A stretch of DNA of 64,000 bases from Pachyseris speciosa. Lineage: Eukaryota > Cnidaria > Anthozoa > Scleractinia > Pachyseridae. Where the stretch lies: the NCBI GenBank assembly GCA_016490735.1, contig JAEMWC010000388.1, positions 1 to 64,000 of the forward strand. The letters are read 5' to 3'. Position 1 is the stretch's first letter. Every line of letters begins with the position of its first letter. Under the pieces are notes generated by a model, which saw only the letters and a list, made by a program, of their open reading frames with translations, had not been told where the DNA came from and searched no databases. Below, piece after piece: positions 24,488 through 37,000 of the stretch. The translations under genes and the position numbers were made by a program.

Positions 24488-25451
24488 GACTCTTCCTGTC
24501 TCACTGCATTTTATGAAGTTATCGAGGCTGTTTTTCCTACAACTATAGTCAGGATTATCCCTAAACCATCACTACGACATTTTCGATAGTATTGCTCATC
24601 CCTAAAATTGTTTTGTGACTTGCAATTTATACCCTCAGGGCCTTTTACAAGAGGACACCAGATCTCTTTAAGATTTTAATAGCGAGTCTACATTAGCTCT
24701 AGTCTAGCGAGTCTTCATTTGCTTCCTGACAATAGCTGCAATCCTTACACGTCATAAAATCCAAAATGGTCGCGCCCGGGAAATTTGAAAGCGAAAATAG
24801 GCGATAATGATATCAATGTTTGTGTACACTTAAATGTAATATCCACGTTTCGAAACAAAATTTGGAAATTAGTAATTATTTCCAACAGTTTAGCGTGAAT
24901 TTGTGGTAAAATTGGAGATTCCTTTTAGTAATGTTCATAACTATACAATACAATACATACCGGTACTTATTGTCCTCTTCCCATCGGGGCTTTTCAGAGA
25001 TAATTTACAACATTGGCAAGGGGACTTTACCAGACTGCTTGTGGAATGCTTCCGTAATGTGAATATCGAATTAGGACAGACACTAGGGGTGGTCACTGTC
25101 AGAGTTTTGTTACTTCTCTAACGGTTCTTTTACGGCGTCCCACAAAGTCACTAGATTAAGTGAAAGTACTGTGAGACGGGACCCACGTTTATCATCCTTA
25201 TCCGAGAAGACTAGAAAGTCTTACCATTTGTAGATGTCATTACAAAGGCAGCACTTTCTCCTCAATTCTTTAAAGACCCTGAGTGTTGGTCCGGCCTGAG
25301 TTTGAACTAATCTCGTACCCAGATCTCCCACGGCCAAGCGGAAGGGAGACCTGGTTAAGTTCGAATTTGGAGCATGCTCAGTAAGAGTCAGGCCCGATAT
25401 ACGGGCCTCACTATAACTACGCATGCTTGTCCTGATTTTGTTTATGAGTTT

Positions 25452-25761
25452 ATGAGGTCGTTTATGAGGGAAAGAATGGACTTTGAGAGCGCTTTTCAAT
25501 CGGTTTTGCTGGCCAGAGGAGAAGAAAACTTCAAAACAAAACCAAAGCTAAAAGAGGCAATACAGGAGGTTGTTGCCAAGCGGCCGAGATTGGCTAATTA
25601 TTCTCCCAACTGGTTACGGTAAATCGCTAATTTATCAAGTGCTTTCTTCACATTACGATCATCATCTCGCTGCAAAGAAGAAATGAAAGGACAAGTCAAT
25701 GGTAATTGTTATTTCGCCGCTGAACCCTTTGATCGACGATCGATATCAAATAAATAACTAA
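25452..25761 (+). pseudogene. Broken RecQ-like DEAD/DEAH helicase fragment
   Basis: The first frame reads MRERMDFESAFQSVLLARGE then LKEAIQEVV, matching the Q-motif-like region of RecQ-type helicases. After a frameshift near 25600 the frame reads ILPTGYGKSLIYQVLS, a Walker A (motif I). After an in-frame TGA (25684-25686) it reads SMVIVISPLNPLIDDRYQ, motif Ia (SPLxxLxxDQ type), and stops at 25759-25761. Motifs II-VI are absent. One frameshift and one nonsense codon make it a pseudogene. A second, distinct RecQ-like fragment lies at 60151-60600 on the other strand. The order FESAF...LKxxQxEA...PTGxGKS is shared by both. Confidence 0.72.
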
Positions 25762-26239
25762 TAACTCAGTGGGAGTGTCTCGTGCAAGGATAAATGTTTC
25801 CGGGAGCGAGGCAGGTGGTAGTCTTGAAGCCAGGTTTCACGCCGGCCGATCTATATTTGGAGGCCGGGAAGTTCCAGATAATTTAATCCCTCTGGAGGCA
25901 GCTGTGAGCACGCAAAAGGCAGTGTAGGGAGATATTTTTGTCCGATTATTATCAGAAAAATGTTGCCGCTAAGTTCTAATTTAGGCATGCCAGTTTATCA
26001 AAACAAGATCTCCAACGGAACTTCGGAAGTTTGTCTGTGCCTTCAACACAAATCTCACACAGTTTTTGAATAATTCGTTTTAATCTCAAAGCTTCCGGAA
26101 CGAAGTCCATTATTCTAATCTGTAGATCAGTGTTATCTATAAAATAACAGTAGCGCAGTAGCCGTCAGTCACACTCGGGTTGGGAAGTACTGTAACAGGA
26201 CCGGGTAGGTCTTGGTATAGCTGGTTCGGGAGTGTCCAA

Positions 26240-26362
26240 TTTTCGCGGGTCGCGTGTCGCAGGTGAATTGTCGCGGATCGCGGGTGAATTGTCGCGGGTC
26301 GCGGGTCGCGGGTCGCGGGTCGCGGGTCGCGGGTCGCGGGTCGCGGGTCGCGGGTCGCGGGT
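26240..26362. repeat. TCGCGGG heptamer array
   Basis: About a dozen near-perfect GGGTCGC units follow a more degenerate start in which units alternate with GTGAATTGTCGC. GC-rich in an AT-rich context. Confidence 0.9.
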
Positions 26363-28276
26363 AGTTTCGCAGATTACGACAAGCTCATTGAAGTTACAGT
26401 TACTGTAAACCTTCAGGGGTACCTTTCGGAAAATGTTTGCTCAATGTTTGCTCAACCGAATTATAAGCTCTTGTAAAGTTGGCCAATAGAAGTTTTTCTA
26501 TGCGTGTCACGCGCTCGGACGCCACGGCAAAAATATTTCGAATTTGTAAAAGCCTCGTACAATTCGGTGCGGTAACGTGTGAGGAACATTTTCGACAAAC
26601 TAGCCTCATTCAATCGCGGGAAAGTTAATTCCATGTTCAGACGGAGTGTTCGTTTGGTTATTATCGGAAGGAATACGTTTGGTGAAATTAAAACCAAAAC
26701 TACCGTCTGGAAATCGGTTCGAATGTTGATGCAAACAAAATATGCCGTGATTCGAAATCCCGAGTGAAGCTTCACGCGAAAAATGTCAAAAGATAGCTAG
26801 ACCCCTAACTAGTGGAATTACCGAATTTCGACACCTTTACCCATTTATTAACTGCTCCAAAAAGCCAACTTGTTTTTAGCTTTTCTCGCCTTCGTTTACC
26901 CATTTCGTATAATTTTTCTTTTCCGAATCGCAACACTAATTAATTATTCCTCTTACCAATCAGCGCAAAACTCAATTTTGATACGGTTTGTCCCCGACGG
27001 ATTACAGTAACCTTATAACTTACAACTTTTAATGACTTTAATTTATATATTGATGTATATTGTACTCTCCCCTCCAATTCTTTTGCGATGTAGGCAAAGC
27101 TTCTTTGAAACCTCTTCAACATACTGAACGATGACAATTCGAAAGCAAATTTATAAAAGTCTTATTTTCAGTCGAGTATTATTCGCGGTGCTTAGATGTG
27201 ATCTTCTGTGGTAAGAAAAATCGCGAAATATTAAATAGTTCTTCAAGAAACTAAACAGAGTGCTTACTTTTAGAATTCTGGATTCACAGGTACAAAAAGA
27301 TAAGGAATGCTGAACAGCCAGCTTGAAAGCTTAGAAGCGAGCTCGGGGTCTTACAAAGTCTTAAACGGGAGCTGATCAAAATGGAACAAACATAGGGTGG
27401 GGGTGGGGTTGACGTTGACAGTTGACTGTGCAGCATGGGGTGGAGTGATATGGAATGGAATAGATAAAATAGAATGACTAGGATGAATAGGAGAGACACT
27501 ATAGCATATTTCCTTAATGACAGCCGCCCACGAGCTATTGGAACTTAGTCAAAGAAGTCAAATTAAGAACAGTTAGAAAGTCCGCGTTCAGTTTATTTCT
27601 CTTCAAAACATAGGTAAGTGGCTGTTGTAGAGAGAGGTCGTGAGTGAGTGAGTGTATCCGCTGGGAGAAAAAAGTGGCCGACGTCGAGTCGTGACCGTTT
27701 CTCCACTGTATCAGGTCTATAATCTAATTAAGGCGGGGTACACCTGAACACCATTTTTAGGTTGCTTAACATGAATTTATTGTTAATAAGCTCGCGTTTG
27801 AAGTAATCAAAACACGAATTACTCGAAGCTGTGTTGTGGGATATTTTGATTGTTTGGTGATTTTTGGATATATTTAGGAAGAAATGATTTTTCTCAAGGG
27901 ATTGGTTAGATTTAAGGAAATATTGAAGATTTAATGAAGGTTTAAAATCGGGTTGAAGTTAGAAATTGGTAGACGGTCACCAAACCGGTTCTCCAACAAC
28001 CTGCAGTGCCCTTGTGGGGTGTCAACTGTCTGTTGGTGTTTCGAAACATTTTTACCCCATTTCCATCCCCTCTTCAAACTTTTTAAAATTTTACTCAAAG
28101 TTCACGTGTACCCCCACCTTAACACATGACCTTTTGTTGTAGTGCACGCTAGTCTTTGAAGTTTTATTTACTCAATAATTTTAGGTACTTTGTCAGTATA
28201 CTATCGGAGATAGGGATAAGCTGATTTAAAAATAAAGCTCAAGTTAAGCTCTATCTCCGTCACTTCCACAAGAAAA

Positions 28277-28337
28277 TCAAATGCCCTGAGGTTTGCCCGG
28301 GGGAGGGAAGGGCGCTTTTGGAATTGACTGATACATA
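28277..28337. repeat. Solo end of the CAAATGCCC/GGAATTGACTGATAC repeat family
   Basis: CAAATGCCCTG, a G-rich run, then GGGCGCTTTTGGAATTGACT matches the right end of the element at 39528-40393, without its left end. Confidence 0.6.
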
Positions 28338-29231
28338 AGAACCGGACTAAGAGACATTTCATTTGTTTGTGATGAAGACTATGGGGTTGCTGTTCCGCAA
28401 TGTTAATTGTTATTATTTACGTCAGCTATAAACATCGTCCCAGTAATGAAAGTTTACGTTAAAAAACAGACTTCTTTATTGCATCATATCATTCCGGTGG
28501 AATTTATTTTGCGAATCGAGGGCAATCCGCAAAATCCAAAAAAAGTAAAACCCGCACAATTTCCATGCTACATGGCAGTAAACAATAAACGTAACCAAAC
28601 AGTTTGCTGTTATTTCGATCTGATGTTCACGGAGAATGGTTTGTCGACGAGACTGTTTATAAGTTGCCCCATGTCGCTGAGGTGTTACGCGATAGTTTAT
28701 CGAAGTTGTGTGAGAATCTACTGTAGAATCTAACTTTCCATTGAAAGAGTTGCATGAAAACCTATACTAATTAGCCAGCTGTTGTCTTCGTGAAGGTGGG
28801 CTTTACTGAAAAATCCTTCTTAATTATGATGAAATAAGTCAGATAAACAACTCGAACGTCCAGCTGCATAAAATAAAGTTGCTTCTGAGCTATATCCGAC
28901 CGTCACTGTAAGGGAAAGGGAAGAGAAAAACAGAGCTGAGAAAGAACTTCATGGTGGATATAGCCAGCCCGACAGAACGTCTCCGTGATTAAAAACAAAC
29001 CTCAACCTTAACCAGAAAAAAATGGGTTTTCCTCGTTGTAAAAACCTGGCAAGGTTTTCTTTGTTTTTGAGGTACTGCTAACGTTTTGCTTTACGCTCTT
29101 GTTTAGAGAGGTCTTTAGAATGCTTTGTTTTCTTAGATGTACGTCATTCGTGAGTCTCGCAGGTTTCTACACCGAGGTAGAGCCGAAAACATTCCTTGAA
29201 ATTATTCATTTGAAATTACAATTTGTTTCGC

Positions 29232-29448
29232 AGGGTGGCCGAAAAAAAGGGCGAATGAAGTTGTTGGTATCCAAGCTTTACACTTCTCTCTTTAATTTAA
29301 TCCCTCAGGTTATAACGCCAGTGATTAGCCCCTTGTTCTACATGTGTAACCAAAAATGTGATCCAGAAGAACGGGCCGAATTAGTTACTCCTAGCGGAGA
29401 ACGAATCCTTCAGTTAAAACTTTCCTTACCCCAGAGTACGTACTGTGA
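29232..29448 (+). CDS. Unassigned exon-like segment
   Basis: An open frame between a good acceptor (TTGTTTCGCAG) and a donor (CCCAGA|GTACGT). It encodes a basic start, a hydrophobic stretch (LFNLIPQVITPVISPLFYMC) and a hydrophilic end (DPEERAELVTPSGERILQL). I do not recognise the family and find no exon that continues it in the right phase. It may be an exon of an unresolved plus-strand gene or chance. Confidence 0.25.
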
Positions 29449-30414
29449 TGATATATTGTGATGTGTATGATGAAGCTACATGAAAGTAATGCGGTGCCTT
29501 TGTCGTAATGTTACGTGAATGCCAAATTATAAAAGATATGACAAAGGGCCTGGAATGACAAAGATTTATTCTGACAAGTAAACTGTGCCAACGCACTAAT
29601 TACCGTTCCCATCGGTACTGAACGAAAAATGACTGTAGTATCTCACCTTTCTGAACAAGTCAAAGGTCAACAGTAGTAAAGCCGGCCCGGTCAAAGGTAA
29701 TGCGCTATCGATTGATGTCAAAATCACCTTCTCAAACTCATTAATAATTCATTACGTTAACTACCAATCACCGGATGTATACCACATCACGTGCATGTGT
29801 TTGGATACCCAATGAAAAACTGTATACCATCCTCCAGTAAGAGTGGTATATACCACTAAATTATGGAAATTGCACTTCTAATTGCCATTAGCTATACAGT
29901 GCTAGTTCATTTTCATTTACAAAAAGTTTTACATCATGATTTGAAAACTTTGCGAACTACTAATTAAGAGATACGGCATCCATTTACGATATTTCACAAA
30001 TTACAGGATTCACCTTGTACAAGTCATAATCTCAGTAAAGGCCGCCAGAATATGATCTAAAATCGGTACTTTCGTCTCCCTTTCCAGCTGCCATTGTCTA
30101 AAAATGTTCAAAGCCAATCTGTTTTGTATTTTGTAGAAGCAGGAACCGCCTCATAAGCTGTAAAGTGGTCCTCAGATAAAGTTTTAAGACGGACGAAAAC
30201 GACTCGCTCCGTCCTTGATCTCCGCCATCATGTGCCAGCTACATTGAATGACTGCTGACGCGAAACAAACAACTCCCACAAAATGTATGTAGGGAACGAG
30301 TTGTGAAAAATGCGAAAGAATGTATTCGTTTTTCTCCTTAAAACAATCGGTGCAAATTATACAGACAATATATTTGCTATATTGAATTGTATTTTTATGC
30401 GTGATTGAGAAGCC

Positions 30415-30557
30415 ATATCAAAAACTCGTGCTTCGTGTTTCAACAGGGGCTCCAAACACCTCGAAACAATAAAAGCACTCCGCCTTCGGCGTCGTGCTTT
30501 CATCTGTTTCTCGGTGTTTGGAACCCCTGATGAAACACTTGCACTCGTTTTTGATAT
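30415..30557. mobile_element. 143-bp MITE
   Basis: Arms ATATCAAAAACTCGTG-TTCGTGTTTCA and inverse, with an inner pair (CCAAACACC / GGTGTTTGG) around a CGCCTTCGGCG core. It is non-coding and strongly self-complementary. Confidence 0.7.
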
Positions 30558-31631
30558 ATTACATAAACGTACTGTAAAATGTTGCTTTGGTTTGTTGTTA
30601 GGTAACTTTTGATGCGTATCAAAGGCATAAAACCTTTGACGCGAGCGAAAGAAAACTCAAAGGTGAGACAAAACTACAACCATCACAAAACATGCCTAAG
30701 GAGTTTCTTTTGCACGCCCTTTTGTCAAGCCTTTGATGCGGAATGCAAGGTGAGACGAAAGCCGAATTTTCGTGCAGTGCTAGTTGATCAAAATATTTTT
30801 CATTTCAGATCACATGATTTTTATTAAAAACAACATGAGTCTTAAGGCATAGCCATTAGATTTAATCACTGTTTCACGTTTTTCTGGCTTGGTGTCTTCG
30901 TGCTGTGCATCAGGAATCAGGAGCCAAGCAGGTTAGGTTCTCCTTGAACAATTGACACTTCGCCATATCTTTAAGTCTACGCTATACGTTTTTCGTTTGT
31001 GGGCTAATGCCAGCAACAAGAAAACGAATAACAGCTTTATTTTCACTACTGCTTAAGTAGTGTTCATAACTGCGATGATCAGTCACATATTTAATGGTTT
31101 GATCCGTCAGTTCAGCTCGAACGCTCGCAACTTTGCTTTTGCTAAAATGAGTTCAGTTTCGTTGAATCTTTTCGTTCGGAAATGTTCTTTTTTTATACCT
31201 TTACGATTCCTCACTGAGACTGAGGAATTTGTTTCAAGATTTTCATTAATTTTTCTGATGATCAGATCATAGTTGTCATTTTTAACTCGTATATTTCCTT
31301 CTCCCTTGTTTTATGGATGTATTTATATATGACGAATGGAGTCATGGAACCTGCAGAGACGAATGGTGATATATTTTTTATTTCTGAAGGTAAGGTTTTC
31401 CGATGTTGTCTTGCGTTTTTATTTCTGCATGGTAAACACAGCTAATGTATATAGCAATCTGGTTATGGCATAAATACTCGTCTCCATATCGCTATATCAA
31501 GACCATATGCATTTAGCGACAAAAGTCATTGAAATTTTAGGGACTATCGAAGCCCCTCCTCTTAATTTTTTTGAAGTAGAACTATAATGTTAATTCCCGA
31601 AGAATAAATTGAATTTGTATTTTGTTTTCAG

Positions 31632-31751
31632 GTCGACAAAAGAAGTCAAGAGAGATACCTCACCTTAGGCGAGCCCATTCCAAAGAATGCTCACCCACTT
31701 CTAGAATCCACTGAGCCCCAGCAAATTCAGACAAGTCCGATTCTTGCTTAA
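31632..31751 (+). CDS. Candidate 3'-terminal exon, family unknown
   Basis: A strong acceptor (TTTGTTTTCAG) is followed by 39 open codons (VDKRSQERYLTLGEPIPKN, then HPLLESTEPQQIQTSPILA) and a TAA. An AATAAA at 32070 could be the poly(A) signal. Another frame of the same exon is also open for a shorter stretch. No family is recognised and upstream exons are not resolved (30609 and 31380 have donor-like ends). Confidence 0.28.
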   Translation, partial: VDKRSQERYLTLGEPIPKNAHPLLESTEPQQIQTSPILA

Positions 31752-32625
31752 GGAGGGTCGCATTAGACTTTTAGCTTTGGGGTGTACCAGTTGAAATTAA
31801 ATTTCCTGTAGAAGACACGCTACCGTTTCAAGGACACTACAACACCTTTTCAATGTATGACCATAGGTTCCTTTCTCATTGGTTTACATGTCACGGCTTT
31901 TACCATAGCGACGATAACGCTGGCTGCTCATTTTGAAAAAGGTCAATTATCTCGAAATCCAGTAATAAATTTCATAACCTAACCTAAAGAGTTTAAACTA
32001 CTCAAGTCCCGAAGCTTGTAGGCCAAATTTAACAAAAACGTGTGTAAGAGCGTTTTCTAGTAAATTGCAAATAAAGATTTGAAGGCCAGTTTTGTTTTGT
32101 TCATTCGCGAAATTTTCTTCCAAGTTTTACAAGGAAATGTTAAAATTATACGTCTTTTTCTGTGTTGAAGCAAGTATCATAGCTGCTAATAACATTTTGA
32201 CTTGAATTGGGCTTCCTAGATGGCTATGATTGTCAACTAAATTAGTTTAAAAATGGCTAAATGGGAAGCACCCACAAGTCACAAACCTTGTAATCTGAAA
32301 ATTGAGCCGTTAACATTTCCTCGCAAAGCTTAAAAAAAAATGCGAGAATAAGGAAAACCGAAATTCAAAACCTCATTTGCAATTGACACTAATATAGTAC
32401 TAAACGTTGTTGCACTTAAGAAGTTTACACTCTTCAGATACGAAATGTCTGATTGAATTTTGACATAACCGACCTTTTCAAAAAGAGAAGAGAACCCTTT
32501 ACCATCCCTACAGCATATACAGGTAAAAAAATATATCACAAAAACGGTCGAAAAACTTGAAAAGTAGATATCGACCAACCTATGTGTCACTTGTCTCGTT
32601 AATTAGAGAATGTAATTAAGCCTAT

Positions 32626-33000
32626 AGTCCGCTGGCAGTGTTCCCGGCGGGTCAGGGGGATAAGTAGTCCGCTGGCAGTGTTCCCGGCGGGTCAGGGGGA
32701 TACGAAGTCCGCTGGCAGTGTTCCCGGCGGGTCAGGGGGATACGAAGTCCGCTGGCAGTGTTCCCGGCGGGTCAGGGGGATACGAAGTCCGCTGGCAGTG
32801 TTCCCGGCGGGTCAGGGGGATACGAAGTCCGCTGGCAGTGTTCCCGGCGGGTCAGGGGGATACGAAGTCCGCTGGCAGTGTTCCCGGCGGGTCAGGGGGA
32901 TACGAAGTCCGCTGGCAGTGTTCCCGGCGGGTCAGGGGGATACGAAGTCCGCTGGCAGTGTTCCCGGTGGGTCAGGGGGATAAGTCCACTGGCAGTGTCC
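32626..33000. repeat. 40-bp minisatellite, about nine units
   Basis: The unit starts AGTCCGCTGGCAGTGTTCCC and ends with GGGGATACGA. Nine near-identical copies are followed by a degenerate partial one. Because 40 is not a multiple of 3, the array opens overlapping ORFs in all three plus frames. None is a gene. Confidence 0.95.
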
Positions 33001-33469
33001 ACAACAACATCAGCAGCAGTAAGCAGCTATCACAGTACTTGTGTTTTGAAGTTTTAGTTTTTAACTTTAATTGATGTTTCATATCAGAGCCGTTTATTGA
33101 TAAGGGTTTCTTATAAACTTGAGAAGGAAATAAAAGTGTTATTATCTTTTTGGTTATTCACAAGTATATTAGAACGCTTTTCATTTGAGTGTCGTAAAAC
33201 CAGAACCAAAGCAATTACTCTTACCAATGTCAACAGACGTAAGCAGTGCAATAAATGAGCCAATGTGAATACGAAGCTATTACATGTAGCCGGCACAAAG
33301 CGCGGGAACATATTCGCGTGCAAGTCACTATTGGTTTTGGGTTTGCTTCTCATTGGTCTAGAAAGCGGCGAGGGTTTTCCTGGCCAATCACAGAGCGAAA
33401 CGATGCAAAACCAAAGGAAAACGAGAATCAATATTACTTTTGACACTCAGCTGAAAACCGCTCGATTAA

Positions 33470-34400
33470 TTATGGTATATTAGCAATTACTGTAGTTTGG
33501 AGCGCAAATAATAAGCCGCTAACATTTTACCATGCATATGGTCATCGATACAGAACGCTGTAAACAAGCGAACAGTGATCGAGCCAGTTCTGAAATCCTT
33601 TCCTCTTTTCTTTTCTGTTTCTTTTTCTTTTGAGGTGGTGGGGGGCTTTTCGTTTTCTTTTTCGCGCTCTTAAGAATTGGCGGGTTGGTTGGTTGTCAAT
33701 TTGAACCCTTTCTTTTCCGATTTTTTTTTTCTACGAACGGTTAAACTTTTGGCTTTTTGTTTCGAATTTTCAAAGATCAAGGGCAATCGCCAGGTATATC
33801 AAGATCGGCATAGTTTGATATGTCATGATTGTGGAGACTGCAACAGCTACCGTTTCTGGGAAACGACTTGCACCGTCTGTTTTGTCCCGAGCGACTTTAT
33901 GAAGCAGCTGAATCAAAAGAACCGTGCTTCTATGTCTTCGGTCAGCAGGCTCATTTTGTTCCTTCACGTACAGCTGTCCGCGGCTTTATCTCACTGGTAA
34001 GGAAGCCATGGAGAGTTAAAGGAAAAGCCGAAAACCTTTTTGTCCCCGAGTAATAAGAAAATAAAATAAAATTCGCAAGTATTTGCTATCAAAGGCAATA
34101 GTCACATTGTCAAAAGATTACAAATTTTAACAAACTCAAGTCAGTGGTACGTTTACACATTTTCAATATAATTAAACCAGCTTGCGGATATTTAACTAAA
34201 AAAAAAAAAAACAGAAATTCGTCTCGAATTAATTCTAGTGCAAGATGCACCTGCCCTTTTTTAATCACCGATATGCTCTTTAAATTTTAAAAACAAGGTA
34301 CGTTCTGTCAATTGGCCGCTGCACAGAGAGTCGATTAAATAAAATGACTTGTGTCAATACGACAAAAACTATTCATTTTGTAGCCCCAGTGAGAAGGTGT
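33470..34400. repeat. Left copy of a duplicated non-coding block
   Basis: Order and sequence match 38225-39480: GCGCAAATAATAAGCCGC, GTGATCGAGCCAGTTC, CTCTTAAGAATTG-CGGGTTGGTTGG, TTTTGTCCCGAG, TATTTGCTAT-AA-GCAATAGTCACATTG, ACAAGGTACG and GTGAGAAGGTGT. The two copies flank the GPCR gene. Confidence 0.75.
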
Positions 34401-35480
34401 TACGATTTTCACCCATCAGGGTGACGGCCTTCATTCAGTCCTTTACTCAGACTTTTCTTTTTCATACAAGTTGAAAGCTACAATTTTATTTTATTCTTAC
34501 CGAGCAGAAAATGTTACCGTCGTTCTTTCGGCTGTTCTTTACAGCAGAGATCTACTTTTGTTATTGTCTTTTACATCAACCTATCACATTCGTGAAAGGG
34601 ATGAATACCACTGATAGCTGCTGCGTGCATACATGCCCGATCTTCTTCCAACCTCGTTCCTTTTCCAACACAGCAAGAAAACAGGAAACAGCTTCAAACA
34701 AGCGACCTGTATAATAAAGGTTTGCTATCTTTTGCAATCATGCTGGATGCTCCACATGAATAAAGCTACCACTTTAAAGGCTCCACCACCTTACATATGT
34801 CGCTGACACCTTTTATAAGTGTAAATTACAAATTTCTTCGATCGTCTCGTATTCATGACATGTTGTTGATTGGAGAATGCCACTTGCTTTGAAAACCAAA
34901 ATGCCGCTGTGCAAGAGAAATTCTAATTTAAAATCTTTTAAAGAAAAAATCAACTCTTTTCCAAAAAACAACCTATTTTTTCCTGGTAATTCAGTCTATT
35001 GAAGCCGGAAAATATTCATTTCATTTGACAGCTGTAGCTCAGGCATGAGACATCGAGTGCAAACTAAGGCAAAGACAGGTCACTTTTTTGTGTAACGTTA
35101 AGACTCAGCTCTCTCCTTTTTCACGTATTTAGAAAATTTGATCATAAAAGCAACGCATTTTACGATGATATGATTGAATGCAAACTACCCCATCACGTAG
35201 CCTCAAACAAGCAAGCCACCATCAAGATGAGGCTCTCATTATGACAGCAAATTTTCAACCGCGAGAAGGAATGTTTAAACAAAGAAAGGCAAGCATCATA
35301 TATAAATACTTTTTTGCCTGTCTTACAAAAAGGAAGCGACGATGGGAGATTTCAAAACAAGGTCTTTCGGTTGGTTAGAAGGACGATTTTGTGTTTATGT
35401 ATCATTTTCATCTTTAGGCGATAAGACCATCAACAAAAGCCCTTTGTTTTTTGTCTTTAATTATGTTTACGCCAACCGTG
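34401..35480. other. Intergenic; nothing recognised
   Basis: Short AT-rich ORFs only. No repeat structure or motif seen. Confidence 0.35.
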
Positions 35481-35537
35481 TACGTGAAATAGGTCTGAAA
35501 TAGGGTATCGAATTTTTGGTTAGGTCTGAAATAGGGC

Positions 35538-36321
35538 TAGGTCTGTCCCGATTGTGCTGAAAAGATCGTCAAATAGTGCTCAATTTTTATGAAACGTGCT
35601 TGAAATTTAGAAATAATGCACGAAAGTTGCTCGCTAATTTTTTTTTATTTCCTAGCAGATGTTCATACGTATTCCTAGTTTTATTAAACTTTTAGGTCTC
35701 AATTTTCTAGTACTGAGGTGATCATAAAGTATAACAACATTTGTCGAACAAAAAAACCCTTTATCATCAGTCAAGCATAGTTTCTAAAGCACACAGCACC
35801 ACAGAACTGTATTCAATCAACCGTATAGCTACAACTGTGAAGCTTAATTTCGTCAGCAGCTGCACTCAACAGAAAAGAGCAGTTATTAAATAAGCTATTA
35901 CTCTTTTTATAATTTCACTATTTTTCTTTATTGTAAGTTGTTCTGTTAGGGGAAGAGTAATAAGGTAGTTGTTGTCGTTGTAAGAGCGCTAAAAGGTCTG
36001 AGAAACACGAAATCCTGACGAAATTTCCACGGTTAAAAGGACCGTGGCTCGTTCATTTCCATGACAACAGTCAGCCAGTCAGACGACGAGGTGGAATTAT
36101 TCAAATTCATGATAGTAGAATTACTCGGCTTTCCTGAAAACGTTTCAAAGGCAAAATATTTCATTTAACATATGGAAAATTGTGAAAAATGTGCTGAAAT
36201 GTTTCCCAAAAAGCGAAAAATGCTCAAATTCTGCCCAAAAGTCAAGTGCTAGAAATGTAAAATAGTGCTCCATATTCGAAAAAGTGCGGAAAAAGTGCCC
36301 AGCGCAATCGGGACAGGCCTA
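35538..36321. mobile_element. Non-autonomous hAT-like element nested in another repeat
   Basis: Ends TAGGTCTGTCCCGATTGTGC and the near-inverse GCGCAATCGGGACAGGCCTA enclose 784 bp without a transposase. Flanks AATAGGGC (35530-35537) and AATAGGGT (36322-36329) form a 7/8 matching 8-bp duplication, as hAT makes. The flanking GGTCTGAAATAGGGT repeat occurs on both sides, so the element landed inside it. Confidence 0.6.
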
Positions 36322-37000
36322 AATAGGGTAGGGAAAGTCGCAGATTTTGGTCTGAAATAGGGTAAGGGTTTCAGGGAGAGGACCGCACATCCCACCCAAT
36401 TTTCTGGGAGTACCCTACCCCCGGGATTACGGTAAATAAAATCTGAATCGAATGTAAACTGTTTTAGGACATGCAAGTAAAGAATATATAAGTAAGGAAA
36501 AGGTTGCAAATAAATCGCTCATTTTCACAACAGGAGTGTTTCCTGACACGAGTCAGCCCTAAACGCCTGGCGCCACTTGCCTACAAACTCAAAGTAATGC
36601 TTTTAACATAGGCCGGCACAATTTTAGCGCAACCAACCTCATAACTTAACCGATATTCGTTTTGTGAAAGCGGGCTTTGACATTTACGATCATTCTCACT
36701 GATATTAAAACAAAACAAAAACAAAAAATGAGAAAGAAAAACATCTGCCCCTGATGAAAGTTCAAAGGTAAGATTACGGCTAATATTTGAATTAAATAAA
36801 TTACTGAAATGAAATTTGCAATTGTATGGATGGGTTTTTCACCCCAGTTCATTTGAATATAAATTGAAGAAAGCTTTCACCATGACTGTGATAAACAAGC
36901 CAAAAACCTCATTTTCTTTTGACTTCTTGACTTAAAAGATTCATACAAGTGATTAAAACGTTGCACATTACATGAGCAAAAAAGTAAAAAGTTTAGTGGC

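Larger units (their letters stand above)
25762..29221. other. Intergenic with simple repeats; no gene recognised
   Basis: Apart from the heptamer repeat near 26.3 kb and a solo end of an inverted-repeat family at 28277-28337, I see no motif-bearing frame. ORFs up to 108 codons (28407-28733) are AT-rich and featureless. Confidence 0.4.

Noticed and set aside
32678..33074. Three overlapping plus-strand ORFs of 99-118 codons
   Set aside because: All arise from the 40-bp minisatellite read in three frames.
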